Shown: positions 7,172 to 14,322 of the stretch, in pieces
How positions within the stretch are numbered: the first letter of the stretch is position 1
Layout: the number at the start of each line of letters is the position of its first letter
NCBI GenBank assembly: GCA_043805355.1
Contig: JAZDIB010000074.1
Coordinates: forward strand, 1 to 15,134
Source: JAHJRN01 sp043805355
GTDB taxonomy: Bacteria; Patescibacteriota; Patescibacteriia; 2-12-FULL-60-25
Direction of reading: 5' to 3'
DNA: 15,134 nt
Made by a program: the position numbers and the translations under genes
The notes under the pieces: model-generated
Database searches by the model: none
The model's input: only the letters and a program-made list of their open reading frames with translations
Told to the model about the DNA's origin: nothing

Positions 7172-7462
7172 TTATTCGATGACGGCCATGACGTCGGACT
7201 CGGCGATGACCAGGTAGTCCTGATCCTCGACCTTCACCTCGTCAGGCGAGTACTTCTTGAACACGATCCTGTCGCCGACCTTGAGGCTCATCGCGGCGCG
7301 CGTGCCGGAATCGAGCAGGCGGCCCGGACCGACGGCGATCACCTCGCCCTGCTCCGGACGCTCCTTGTCGACGGTGTCGGGAAGGATGATGCCGGCTTTG
7401 GTCATCTCCTCCTTGGCGGCGGGCTTCACGATGACCCGGTCGCCCAATGGACGTAGCTGCAT
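7172..7462 (-). CDS. groES: co-chaperonin GroES (Hsp10)
   Basis: At 96 residues it is the usual length. It begins MQLRPLGDRVIVKP, the canonical GroES start, so ATG 7460-7462 is chosen over the longer reading frame that opens at 7534 inside the operator. The mobile-loop region (KEEMTKAGIILPDTVDK, about 17-33) contacts GroEL, and GEVIAVGPG and DRIVFKKY are standard blocks. It forms the seven-subunit lid of the GroEL chamber. It is first in the groESL pair, with CIRCE 66 bp upstream. No Shine-Dalgarno is visible before the ATG. Confidence 0.98.
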   Translation of the reverse strand: MQLRPLGDRVIVKPAAKEEMTKAGIILPDTVDKERPEQGEVIAVGPGRLLDSGTRAAMSLKVGDRIVFKKYSPDEVKVEDQDYLVIAESDVMAVIE

Positions 7463-7527
7463 ACGGCTGGGAATGATGGGATGATGAATGAGATGGAACC
7501 TGCCTGCCGACAGGCGGGAAGGCCGCT

Positions 7528-7554
7528 TTAGCACAAGACCTCTTCGAGTGCTAA
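7528..7554. promoter_or_regulatory. CIRCE operator (HrcA site) of groESL
   Basis: On the minus strand the arms are TTAGCACTC (7546-7554) and TTGTGCTAA (7528-7536), separated by nine bases. The first arm is identical to the consensus; the second differs at two bases. By established knowledge HrcA binds this inverted repeat and represses chaperonin genes until heat stress, so an hrcA gene is expected elsewhere in the genome. A TTGACG overlapping the stop of the upstream gene (7593-7598) could be a -35, but no convincing -10 follows. A small GCCTG/CAGGC hairpin (7503-7516) lies in the leader. Confidence 0.93.
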
Positions 7555-7594
7555 CCGACCACTGGGCATATCTTGCCGCGCTTCACGCGCCCCG

Positions 7595-8914
7595 TCAAGA
7601 CGTCTGCCAGACCCGGATGGACGTCGGTTTCGCAAGGGTGAGGAGGATGACGAGCGTCACGAGGGACTGCCCAGACCAGAGGGACCAGGGGTAGTGGTCG
7701 AGCGTCGAGACGATGAGGAGCGCGACGACGATGGCGAGACCGGGATTCCCGTTGCGGAGCGCCGCGCGGCCGAACAGGTAAAGGAGAAAGACGAGACCGA
7801 TGGCTCCGAGGATGCCGACGTCCGCGAACGCGAGCAGAGGCGCACTGTGCGGAGGTTCGAGCGGTTCCGTCGCGGTTTCCTGTCCGAGACGTCGGCTCAT
7901 GTCGAGCAGCTCGGCGTTCGGTCCGGTCCCGACGAGCGGATGGCGGCGGATAAGGTCGAAGCTGACCTCGACGCTCGAGACGCGCGTGTCGATGGACTTC
8001 GCCTCGAGACGCGCAGAGGGATCGAACCGCGTCGCGAGATGGTCATATTGCGTGCCGGCGACCGCGAGCGCGACGAGACTAGCCGCCGCGAGCGCGATGC
8101 CGAGATATTGGAACGACGGAGCTTCCTCAACCGCGACCGCACGCTTCGTGAGATGCGTCCACACCATGAGACCGACGAGGACGACCATGCCAACGACGGC
8201 CGCGAGCCACGCACCGCGTGCATAAGAAAGGAGAAGCGCGACCGCGAGTCCGGCGGCGGCGCATGACCACGCGAGCGACCGCATCTTGGTCGAGGCCGTC
8301 GCCGCGAGCCATGTCGACAGGATGAAACCGACGGCCGTCCATCCGCCAAAAATGTTCGGGTGCGGGAAGCCGCCGTACATCCGCAGGACGCGATACTCCC
8401 CATGCTCGATGACCGAGACGCCCGGGTTCTCTGGGAGCTGCGTCGCGATGCCGAGCCACGGATGGCCGATGACCTTCTGGATAGCATACTGCCATGCGCC
8501 GAGCGCGACGTGCGGAAGGATGGCCACGACGACCCAAACGGCGAGCGTGCGACGTGGGATGTCGGTGCGATCGAGCGTCCAGACGAACGCGGCGAGGAGG
8601 CTGACTTGTACCCACCATTGCAGTGCCGGCTTCCACGCGGCGACGTCGGTCCCGCACGCGAGGACGGTCGAGAGGACGAGGAGACTGACGGCCGCGATCG
8701 TGACGCGATGCTTACGGAAATCGACACGACCCGGCCGACGAATCAGAAGTCCGAGGACGACCGTCGCGGCGACGAGAAACCACGAGACGTAGAACGACCA
8801 TCTCCCCTGCTCCCACGGCCATCCCGCGAGCGACGCGTCGGCGAACCACCGCGTCTGCCAAGGCAGGGCGAGGAGCGCGAGCCGCCACGCGACCGCAAAA
8901 ATACGCGCTGTCAT
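7595..8914 (-). CDS. O-antigen ligase/polymerase-like membrane protein (Wzy_C family)
   Basis: A 439-residue protein with about ten to eleven hydrophobic segments. Family hallmarks are RMYGGFPHPNIFGG (178-191), SYARGAW (230-236) at the start of a central segment, HPLVGTGPN (325-333), and PPHSAPLLAFADVGILG (354-370), where His 356 lies in the extracytoplasmic loop region. Such proteins transfer or polymerise lipid-linked glycans outside the membrane; in a Patescibacterium the acceptor is unknown. The start at ATG 8912-8914 is chosen because it overlaps the upstream stop as ATGA. The same frame opens at a TTG eight codons earlier. It is the last gene of the run from nusA. No terminator is evident after it, so reading into groESL is possible. 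Confidence 0.85.
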   Translation of the reverse strand: MTARIFAVAWRLALLALPWQTRWFADASLAGWPWEQGRWSFYVSWFLVAATVVLGLLIRRPGRVDFRKHRVTIAAVSLLVLSTVLACGTDVAAWKPALQWWVQVSLLAAFVWTLDRTDIPRRTLAVWVVVAILPHVALGAWQYAIQKVIGHPWLGIATQLPENPGVSVIEHGEYRVLRMYGGFPHPNIFGGWTAVGFILSTWLAATASTKMRSLAWSCAAAGLAVALLLSYARGAWLAAVVGMVVLVGLMVWTHLTKRAVAVEEAPSFQYLGIALAAASLVALAVAGTQYDHLATRFDPSARLEAKSIDTRVSSVEVSFDLIRRHPLVGTGPNAELLDMSRRLGQETATEPLEPPHSAPLLAFADVGILGAIGLVFLLYLFGRAALRNGNPGLAIVVALLIVSTLDHYPWSLWSGQSLVTLVILLTLAKPTSIRVWQTS

Positions 8915-9825
8915 ATGGAAATATTCATGCTCCGACAAAACCCTTCATACGTCTCACGATACTCCTCACGCCGGTCGTCCACATGGAATTTCAGGACCGT
9001 GGGCGAGACCATGACGCGCGTATCGGCGTTCATCATGCGGCGGATGCGGCCCGGGAACGCGCGGCGCGAGATGGCGGAGGCCGTCGGTTCGAGGAAGCGC
9101 GGGATGGGAAGACGCGCCCGCGGGATACCGACACGAAGGTCGGGCGGGACCATCCAACGCCTCGCGAACGGATGGCGCGACGTGATGCCCGCGTTCGCGT
9201 CCCAGAGTGCCGTGCCGATGCCGTCGTCCACGAGCGGGACGAACGAGAGGAACCAGTATCGGAAATAGGGATCCCTGCCCGGCAGCATGTGCGACGCGAG
9301 GTCGAGGCCGTCGTCCGTCACGTAATACGAAAGACAGACGGCATCGCGGCCATGACCCGGTTTGGGTCTGCGGCCGAGCGCCTCAAAGACCGTCGCCGCG
9401 ACGAGGCGCGTCGCGAACGCCGTCCCCTGCCGAGCGACGACGAAAAGGTCCAGGTCGCCGTCGTCGCGTGCGTGCCCGAGCGCCGCGGTGTTGCAGAGCG
9501 CGATGAACCGGACCGAACCGAGTCGTGCGAGCAGACGCGCGGCCTTCCGTGCGGCGCGACGCTTGCGCGGCGCCCAGATCCCGCGGTCGCGGAGACGCGC
9601 GACGGACGCCGGGCCGTCCGACGCGAACGCGTACCGTCCGTCCGACTGGACCACGAGCCCCTCGCGTCCGAGCGACGTGATGCCCTCCCCGATGTCGCCG
9701 ATCGTCGGCGTTCCCGTCATCCCTCCGGCACCCGCATCAAGCGTCGAGATCCATTCGGGCATGGTCGGCGCGTGGCCCCACGTCCGATGGAACGCCAGCG
9801 TGCGGAGCAGGGCGTCGCGCGTCAT
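8911..9825 (-). CDS. nucleotidyltransferase-fold protein, 304 residues
   Basis: The N-terminal ~70 residues (RDALLRTLAFHRTWG..., IGEGITSLGREGLVVQSDGRYAF) look like a winged-helix module. A polymerase-beta-type nucleotidyltransferase core follows, with FIALCNTAALGHARDDGDLDLFVVA (108-131); Asp 124 and Asp 126 are the DxD metal ligands. The usual Gly-Ser before the helix is replaced by CNTAALG. The rest (DAVCLSYYV, PYFRYWFLSFVPLVDD) fits a family seen beside surface-polysaccharide genes in Patescibacteria. Its substrate is unknown. The ATG at 9823-9825 overlaps the stop of the PRC-barrel gene (ATGA), which decides it over the longer frame opening at 9936. Its own stop overlaps the ligase start the same way, so the three proteins are probably made together. 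Confidence 0.82.
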   Translation of the reverse strand: MTRDALLRTLAFHRTWGHAPTMPEWISTLDAGAGGMTGTPTIGDIGEGITSLGREGLVVQSDGRYAFASDGPASVARLRDRGIWAPRKRRAARKAARLLARLGSVRFIALCNTAALGHARDDGDLDLFVVARQGTAFATRLVAATVFEALGRRPKPGHGRDAVCLSYYVTDDGLDLASHMLPGRDPYFRYWFLSFVPLVDDGIGTALWDANAGITSRHPFARRWMVPPDLRVGIPRARLPIPRFLEPTASAISRRAFPGRIRRMMNADTRVMVSPTVLKFHVDDRREEYRETYEGFCRSMNISI

Positions 9826-10109
9826 GAAGTGAGACGTTTTCCCGTGAGGCTCGCGATGAACCGCGTCGCGGCGGACGGGATGGTCCCGTCCATGACCACG
9901 ACCTCGGTCTCGGACATCGAGATGACCTGCGCCCAAGCGACGCGGAGCTCATGGTCCATGAGCCCGGGGATGAACCCGCGCGACCGGACCACGATGCACG
10001 CGAGGCGCCCCGTGTCCGTCTCGAGCACGAGGTCCGCCACGTTGCCGAGCATCGCGCCGGACCGCGTCTTGACCGGCAACCCCACGAGACGTCGTTGGCT
10101 GATCTGCAT
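9822..10109 (-). CDS. PRC-barrel domain protein
   Basis: A 95-residue single-domain protein. It starts MQISQRRLVGLPVKTRSGAMLGNVADLVLETDTGR, followed by LACIVVRSR and, near the end, TEVVVMDGTIPS. The order 'locate-in-sequence, GxxLGxVxDLVLD, acquired variable strand' matches the PRC-barrel fold found in RimM and in photosynthetic reaction-centre H subunits. Such small proteins are thought to bind RNA, ribosomal proteins or other partners; the role here is unknown. It begins 7 bp after the yidC stop and ends in an ATGA overlap with the nucleotidyltransferase. No Shine-Dalgarno is visible. Confidence 0.82.
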   Translation of the reverse strand: MQISQRRLVGLPVKTRSGAMLGNVADLVLETDTGRLACIVVRSRGFIPGLMDHELRVAWAQVISMSETEVVVMDGTIPSAATRFIASLTGKRLTS

Positions 10110-10116
10110 GACGACG

Positions 10117-10878
10117 TCAGGACAGCTGGGGTTCGACCTTCGGCGGCACGGGCTGGCGGAGGAAGATGGACTGCTGGGCCACGGTCAGGAGACTCATCAC
10201 GAGCCAGTAGAGCGTGAGGCCGCCCGGGAGCGAGATGCCGATGAACACGGTGACGATCGGCATCATGTACATCATCTGCTTGTTCACGGCCGCGGCCATG
10301 CCCTCGTCCTTCGCGCCTTCCTTCCCCTTCACCTCGGGAGGAGGCGGGGTCGTGGGACTCGGCTTGCGCAGGATCTGCCAGGACTGCCAGAACTGCACGC
10401 CGCCCGCGAGGACCGCGAGGGCGTAGTTCGGTTTCGCGAGGTCGATGAGGCCGAACATCATCGTCTTGATGGTGCCCGGGTTCGCGACGTATGGATACAG
10501 GAGCTCAAGCCCATGCGACCCGAGCCCGTCGTTCATGGCTTTGTAGAGCCCGATAAAAATCGGAAGCTGGATGAGGAGCGGCAGGCATGAGGACGTCGGG
10601 TTGACCTTCTCGGTGCGGTACAGGTCCATGAGCTCCTTGGCCTGCGCCTCCTTGCTGTCCTTCAGGCGGGTGCGGATCTCATCGATCTTCGGCTGGATGG
10701 CCTGGAGCGCACGCTGCTGCTTGATCTGCGCCATCGTGAGCGGATACAGGACGACCTTCACGAGGACGGTCAGGATGATGATGGCGAGGCCGAGGTCATT
10801 CCCCGGGACGACGTCATACAGCCAGACGAGCAGGTTCAGGATGGGTTGGACGATGAGGGTGGTGAAAAGGGACGACAT
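10117..10878 (-). CDS. yidC: membrane protein insertase YidC/Oxa1 family
   Basis: A 253-residue insertase that moves membrane proteins from the ribosome or Sec into the inner membrane. Hydrophobic segments lie at about 6-22, 28-48, 98-116, 151-168, 203-219 and 221-238. The positive residue of the hydrophilic groove is a lysine here (K41 in LTVLVKVVLYPLT), where arginine is usual. A cytoplasmic coiled-coil hairpin (about 50-90, QQRALQAIQPKIDEIRTRLKD) and the motif NPTSSCLPLLIQLPIFIGLY (93-112) are typical of the family. A Pro/Lys loop (172-195) sits before the last pair. The large periplasmic domain of proteobacterial YidC is absent. Unlike the common rpmH-rnpA-yidC order, it follows nusA by 12 bp. 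No Shine-Dalgarno is seen. Confidence 0.95.
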   Translation of the reverse strand: MSSLFTTLIVQPILNLLVWLYDVVPGNDLGLAIIILTVLVKVVLYPLTMAQIKQQRALQAIQPKIDEIRTRLKDSKEAQAKELMDLYRTEKVNPTSSCLPLLIQLPIFIGLYKAMNDGLGSHGLELLYPYVANPGTIKTMMFGLIDLAKPNYALAVLAGGVQFWQSWQILRKPSPTTPPPPEVKGKEGAKDEGMAAAVNKQMMYMMPIVTVFIGISLPGGLTLYWLVMSLLTVAQQSIFLRQPVPPKVEPQLS

Positions 10879-10890
10879 AATGCAATGGGA

Positions 10891-12213
<1,323 letters not shown>

Positions 12214-12221
12214 ACATTTTT

Positions 12222-12302
12222 TGTCATCCCCGAGGAGCCTGCGTGGCGACGTCGGGGACCCCTCCGATGGGATTCTGGGTTCCCGCCTTCGCGGGAATGA
12301 CA
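12222..12302. repeat. REP-like inverted pair in the nusA leader
   Basis: The element begins TGTCAT and ends ATGACA. The left palindrome has stem CCCCGA (12228-12233) / TCGGGG (12252-12257). The right palindrome has TTCCCGC (12280-12286) / GCGGGAA (12291-12297) with a CTTC loop. The right unit (12275-12302) is the reverse complement of 718-745 with one difference in 28 bases. It is transcribed as part of the nusA leader and ends only 8 bp before the nusA ATG. Confidence 0.78.
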
Positions 12303-12364
12303 GCGTTAAGTGGAGTAACTAGGAAATAAAGCGACCCGTCCATCCGGAACGAGTCAATGCAAGG

Positions 12365-12393
12365 AGGATAGCAGACGCCGACGTGATTGACAA
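12365..12393 (-). promoter_or_regulatory. promoter for nusA and its downstream genes
   Basis: On the minus strand TTGTCA (12388-12393) is followed after 17 bp by TATCCT (12365-12370). Its -35 overlaps that of the divergent plus promoter at five bases, so the two probably cannot be occupied at once. Confidence 0.68.
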
Positions 12394-12415
12394 GGGCCAA
12401 GAATGGGCCTATAGT
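12387..12415 (+). promoter_or_regulatory. near-consensus promoter for the AAA+-like gene
   Basis: TTGACA (12387-12392), a 17-bp spacer, then TATAGT (12410-12415). The -35 bases 12388-12392 are shared with the nusA promoter on the other strand. The transcript would have a leader of about 97 bases before ATG 12519. Confidence 0.8.
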
Positions 12416-12450
12416 GCCGCAACGCTGTCGCATCATGTGGTGCGGATGGC

Positions 12451-12467
12451 TCCCGCCTATGGCGGGA
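12451..12467. other. leader hairpin
   Basis: TCCCGCC and GGCGGGA form a perfect 7-bp stem with a TAT loop in the leader of the AAA+-like gene. There is no T run after it. It resembles the stems of the REP-like repeats and may be a remnant of one. Confidence 0.5.
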
Positions 12468-12518
12468 CCGCGTCCGGCGGCACCGGATTCGCACATTGAC
12501 CGAAGTGAGGCACGGTTC

Positions 12519-13286
12519 ATGGGTAGTCCTCCGTCCAGCAGAAAAAGGCCCCTCGTCACGTCCGACATCCCGGCGACCATCGAGAGCAGCGCTCTCTGGC
12601 AGCTCAATGACCGGATCAGGAAGCACGCCGGTCGAGGCCGCGGCATCCCCCTCGTCATCCACATGGATGACAGACCGGAGCTGGTCTCGCTCGCGACGCT
12701 CGTCACGGAATGGCGGGGTCACCATGACCCGCTCGTCATCTCCGAGGACGCGACACCCCAGCGGATCCGCGACACCGCGGAGATCCTCTCCCCTATCCGG
12801 GGCATCATGATCCTGCGCGGGGAATCCCTCCGTGACGTCGCGTGTCAGCACCTCACGGGACTCATCGGCAACGTCTGGTCGCGTTCGCTCGTCCTCGTGA
12901 CGTTCCTCTCGAAGGAGTCGTGCGCGGAGACGATGGCGTCCTGGCCCCCGGAGCTGAAGGACATGTTCCTCCCGGAGCCGCTCGAATGGCCGAGGATCCA
13001 GAGCCGACGCGCGGACGTCCCGGGCATCATCCGCGAGATGTGCGCCCAGTGCGTCTCGCAGGACGGTTCCGTCATCGCCCGCCTCTCGGACGAGGCGACG
13101 GACGTCCTCCTCCGCGACATCATGCGCGACAACAGGATCCGCGTCGCTTCCGTCCGCAGTCGCATCCGTCGGGCCTTCGACCTCATGCTCCGCGACGGGG
13201 AGTCGATCATCGCGGCGCAGCACATGAAGGGCCGCACGAGCGACCGCCCGCGCGCGACGCCCTCGTCCCAACCCTCCCCCGCGTAG
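12519..13286 (+). CDS. hypothetical protein resembling a degenerate AAA+ (NtrC-type) domain
   Basis: A 255-residue protein starting at ATG 12519, 8 bp after GAGG; earlier in-frame starts lie before or within the promoter region. Residues 163-236 (RRADVPGIIREM... LSDEATDVLLRDIMRDNR... VRSRIRRAFDLMLRDGESIIAAQHM) follow the pattern of the C-terminal lid of sigma-54 activator ATPases ('RREDIP', 'LSPEALELL', 'NVRELENVIERA..L..G..I..EHL'). Residues 43-62 (IPLVIHMDDRPELVSLATLV) sit where a Walker A segment would, but the GxxxxGK[ST] loop is gone. No GAFTGA loop is seen, nor a Walker B Asp-Glu pair. It is therefore probably unable to hydrolyse ATP, if the resemblance holds. The tail is Arg/Ser/Pro-rich. 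It diverges from nusA with overlapping promoters and ends at a strong terminator, so it is a single-gene unit. GC-rich codon use looks native. Confidence 0.75.
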   Translation: MGSPPSSRKRPLVTSDIPATIESSALWQLNDRIRKHAGRGRGIPLVIHMDDRPELVSLATLVTEWRGHHDPLVISEDATPQRIRDTAEILSPIRGIMILRGESLRDVACQHLTGLIGNVWSRSLVLVTFLSKESCAETMASWPPELKDMFLPEPLEWPRIQSRRADVPGIIREMCAQCVSQDGSVIARLSDEATDVLLRDIMRDNRIRVASVRSRIRRAFDLMLRDGESIIAAQHMKGRTSDRPRATPSSQPSPA

Positions 13287-13311
13287 CCAGGCCCGCTCCT
13301 CTCCTGGCTCT

Positions 13312-13338
13312 CCCTGTACGGCCTCGTACAGGGATTTT
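13312..13338 (+). terminator. rho-independent terminator of the AAA+-like gene
   Basis: CCCTGTACG and CGTACAGGG form a perfect 9-bp stem with a GCCT loop, followed by ATTTT. Confidence 0.88.
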
Positions 13339-13351
13339 CGTATCCGACCCA

Positions 13352-13380
13352 TTGACAAAACGGAATATATGCCAAATACT
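13352..13380 (+). promoter_or_regulatory. promoter of the murA-fragment/DUF218 unit
   Basis: TTGACA (13352-13357), a 17-bp spacer, then AATACT (13375-13380). A good Shine-Dalgarno and start follow within 55 bp. Confidence 0.7.
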
Positions 13381-13387
13381 CATTTTT

Positions 13388-13407
13388 AGCTTGAAATCAA
13401 GCTTTTT
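13388..13407 (+). terminator. leader hairpin with T run, attenuator-like
   Basis: AGCTTG (13388-13393) and CAAGCT (13398-13403) form a 6-bp stem around AAAT, and the T run 13403-13407 follows. It would be among the first bases transcribed from the promoter at 13352-13380. It could be a weak attenuator or simply a 5'-end stabilising hairpin. Confidence 0.45.
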
Positions 13408-13434
13408 GCACATCGACAACTGAAGGAGAATACA

Positions 13435-13581
13435 ATGGACACTTTCGAGATTCACGGCGCACAAAAGCTCCAAGGAGAGGTTGAAGTCCTTGGTGTAAAA
13501 AACGGCATCCTTCCCTTAATTGCCGCATCTTTTTGTATCTCCATATTTACAAAGTTAACGTACTATGTCTTCATATGCTAA
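13435..13581 (+). pseudogene. murA: 5' fragment of murA, reading as a 48-codon leader ORF
   Basis: Starting at ATG 13435, 6 bp after AAGGAG, the reading frame gives MDTFEIHGAQKLQGEVEVLG then VKNGILPLIAASFC. This aligns without gaps with the start of UDP-GlcNAc enolpyruvyl transferase (E. coli MurA begins [34 protein letters not shown], recalled from memory). The active-site Lys22-Asn23 pair is kept. MurA makes the first committed step of peptidoglycan synthesis and is about 420 residues long. Here homology ends near codon 35 (about 13540), and 13 unrelated codons lead to TAA 13579-13581. The ORF overlaps the start of the DUF218 gene by 17 bp. It cannot be an enzyme. It is either a remnant of a recombination in murA or a borrowed promoter and start region that now couples translation of the next gene. 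Confidence 0.85.
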
Positions 13582-14161
13582 TCGGATAGCCGTTATGGAC
13601 CAGCGGGAAATACAAAGAATTACCAAGTATATCTTTCTTGATTCAGCACCTAAACATGCTGATTTGGCTTTAGTATTCGGAACGCGCCATCAACAAGCGA
13701 TTGATAAGGTATACGCATTATATTCCGAAGGGCTCACGTCTAACATTTTGGTAAGCGGAGGAATCAACAGGATCACAGGTAGGAATGAAGCTGACGAGAT
13801 GCACCGGAAGCTGTTAACGATGGGCGTCAGGCAAGAGCATATCCTTCTTGAGAATCGATCGACAAACACTCTGGAGAATGTCCTGTTTTCGAAAAAAATC
13901 ATTGAGGATCACACAGGTTTTAAAAATATCGATAGCATTATCGCCGTCGTGAAGCATTATCATTCACGTAGGGCCCTTATGACCCTGACCAAACATTTTC
14001 CGAAACATATCGAACTCATTCCCGTGACGTATGATGTCTGCGGTTTTACGAAAGAACACTGGTTTGAAGATGAGACTGGCCAAAAATGCGTCTTGAAAGA
14101 ATGGAGCAAAATACCAGAATATTTGACTAAAGGTGATATCGAGGAGTTGCACGCGACTTGA
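13565..14161 (+). CDS. YdcF/ElyC/SanA-family protein (DUF218)
   Basis: A 198-residue protein. The DUF218 pattern is complete: ADLALVFGTRHQQAIDKVYAL (32-52), ILVSGG (61-66), NEADEMHRKLLTMGV (74-88), HILLENRSTNTLENVLFSKKI (92-112), and VVKHYHSRRALMTL (128-141). Glu 96, Ser 99, Asn 101 and Thr 102 of the LENRSTNT block and His 131/His 133 are likely site residues. Family members include ElyC, linked to peptidoglycan precursor recycling, and YdcF, which binds S-adenosylmethionine. The biochemical role is not settled. No signal peptide or membrane helix is present, so it is probably cytoplasmic, like YdcF. Its ATG overlaps the end of the murA-fragment ORF and has no good Shine-Dalgarno, so coupling is likely. 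A second ATG is at codon 11. It is AT-rich unlike its neighbours. Confidence 0.88.
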   Translation: MSSYANRIAVMDQREIQRITKYIFLDSAPKHADLALVFGTRHQQAIDKVYALYSEGLTSNILVSGGINRITGRNEADEMHRKLLTMGVRQEHILLENRSTNTLENVLFSKKIIEDHTGFKNIDSIIAVVKHYHSRRALMTLTKHFPKHIELIPVTYDVCGFTKEHWFEDETGQKCVLKEWSKIPEYLTKGDIEELHAT

Positions 14162-14183
14162 TACGGGGCGCCATGTAGGGCCA

Positions 14184-14212
14184 TTGACACATCCTTCTTT
14201 TCCTGCTAAGCC
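14184..14212 (+). promoter_or_regulatory. possible promoter for the lipoprotein gene
   Basis: TTGACA (14184-14189), 17 bp, then TAAGCC (14207-14212), preceded by TG as in an extended -10. It leaves a leader of about 100 bases. An alternative -10, TATCCT at 14291-14296, lacks a -35. Confidence 0.45.
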
Positions 14213-14269
14213 GAATCTTGCGAACCGTGATATCGTGAAAGCGCTTGACCGCGTCGGACGTGGTCGGGT

Positions 14270-14285
14270 CCCCTGTGATCAGGGG
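14270..14285. other. dyad in the lipoprotein leader
   Basis: CCCCTG and CAGGGG flank TGAT, a 6-bp inverted repeat 37 bp before the ATG and just upstream of the TATCCT box. It could be an operator or an mRNA hairpin. It has no T run and is not a terminator. Confidence 0.4.
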
Positions 14286-14322
14286 CACGGTATCCTTACA
14301 ACACTGAAGAGAGGATCGTCAC

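Larger units (their letters stand above)
13340..14165. other. AT-rich island, probably horizontally acquired
   Basis: Base composition changes sharply. In one hand-counted line of the island (13621-13680), 22 of 60 bases are G or C, against 41 of 60 in the line 13021-13080. Codons such as AAA, TTA, ATT and TCT become common. The island carries a promoter, a leader hairpin, a murA 5' fragment and a complete DUF218 gene. It is bounded by the terminator at 13338 and by GC-rich DNA after about 14165. No direct repeats, integrase or att-like ends are seen. Confidence 0.65.

Noticed and set aside
5458..7182. 574-codon plus-strand ORF across groEL
   Set aside because: It is the antisense of a highly conserved gene. 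Its Leu/Arg/Asp-rich, low-complexity translation is the usual result of GC-rich codon use on the other strand.
7463..7534. Longer groES reading frame starting at 7534
   Set aside because: That start lies in the CIRCE operator, and the extra residues match no GroES. MQLRPLGDRV is the standard start.
8915..8938. TTG start eight codons upstream for the ligase-like gene
   Set aside because: ATG 8914 gives the ATGA overlap seen also at the previous junction. The TTG lies inside the upstream gene without a ribosome site.
9826..9936. Longer start for the nucleotidyltransferase
   Set aside because: The extra 37 residues are the shadow of the PRC-barrel gene. The ATGA overlap at 9822-9825 marks the start.
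12387..12518. Longer start for the AAA+-like gene at 12387
   Set aside because: It would begin inside the promoter's -35 box. The ATG at 12519 has a GAGG site 8 bp upstream.
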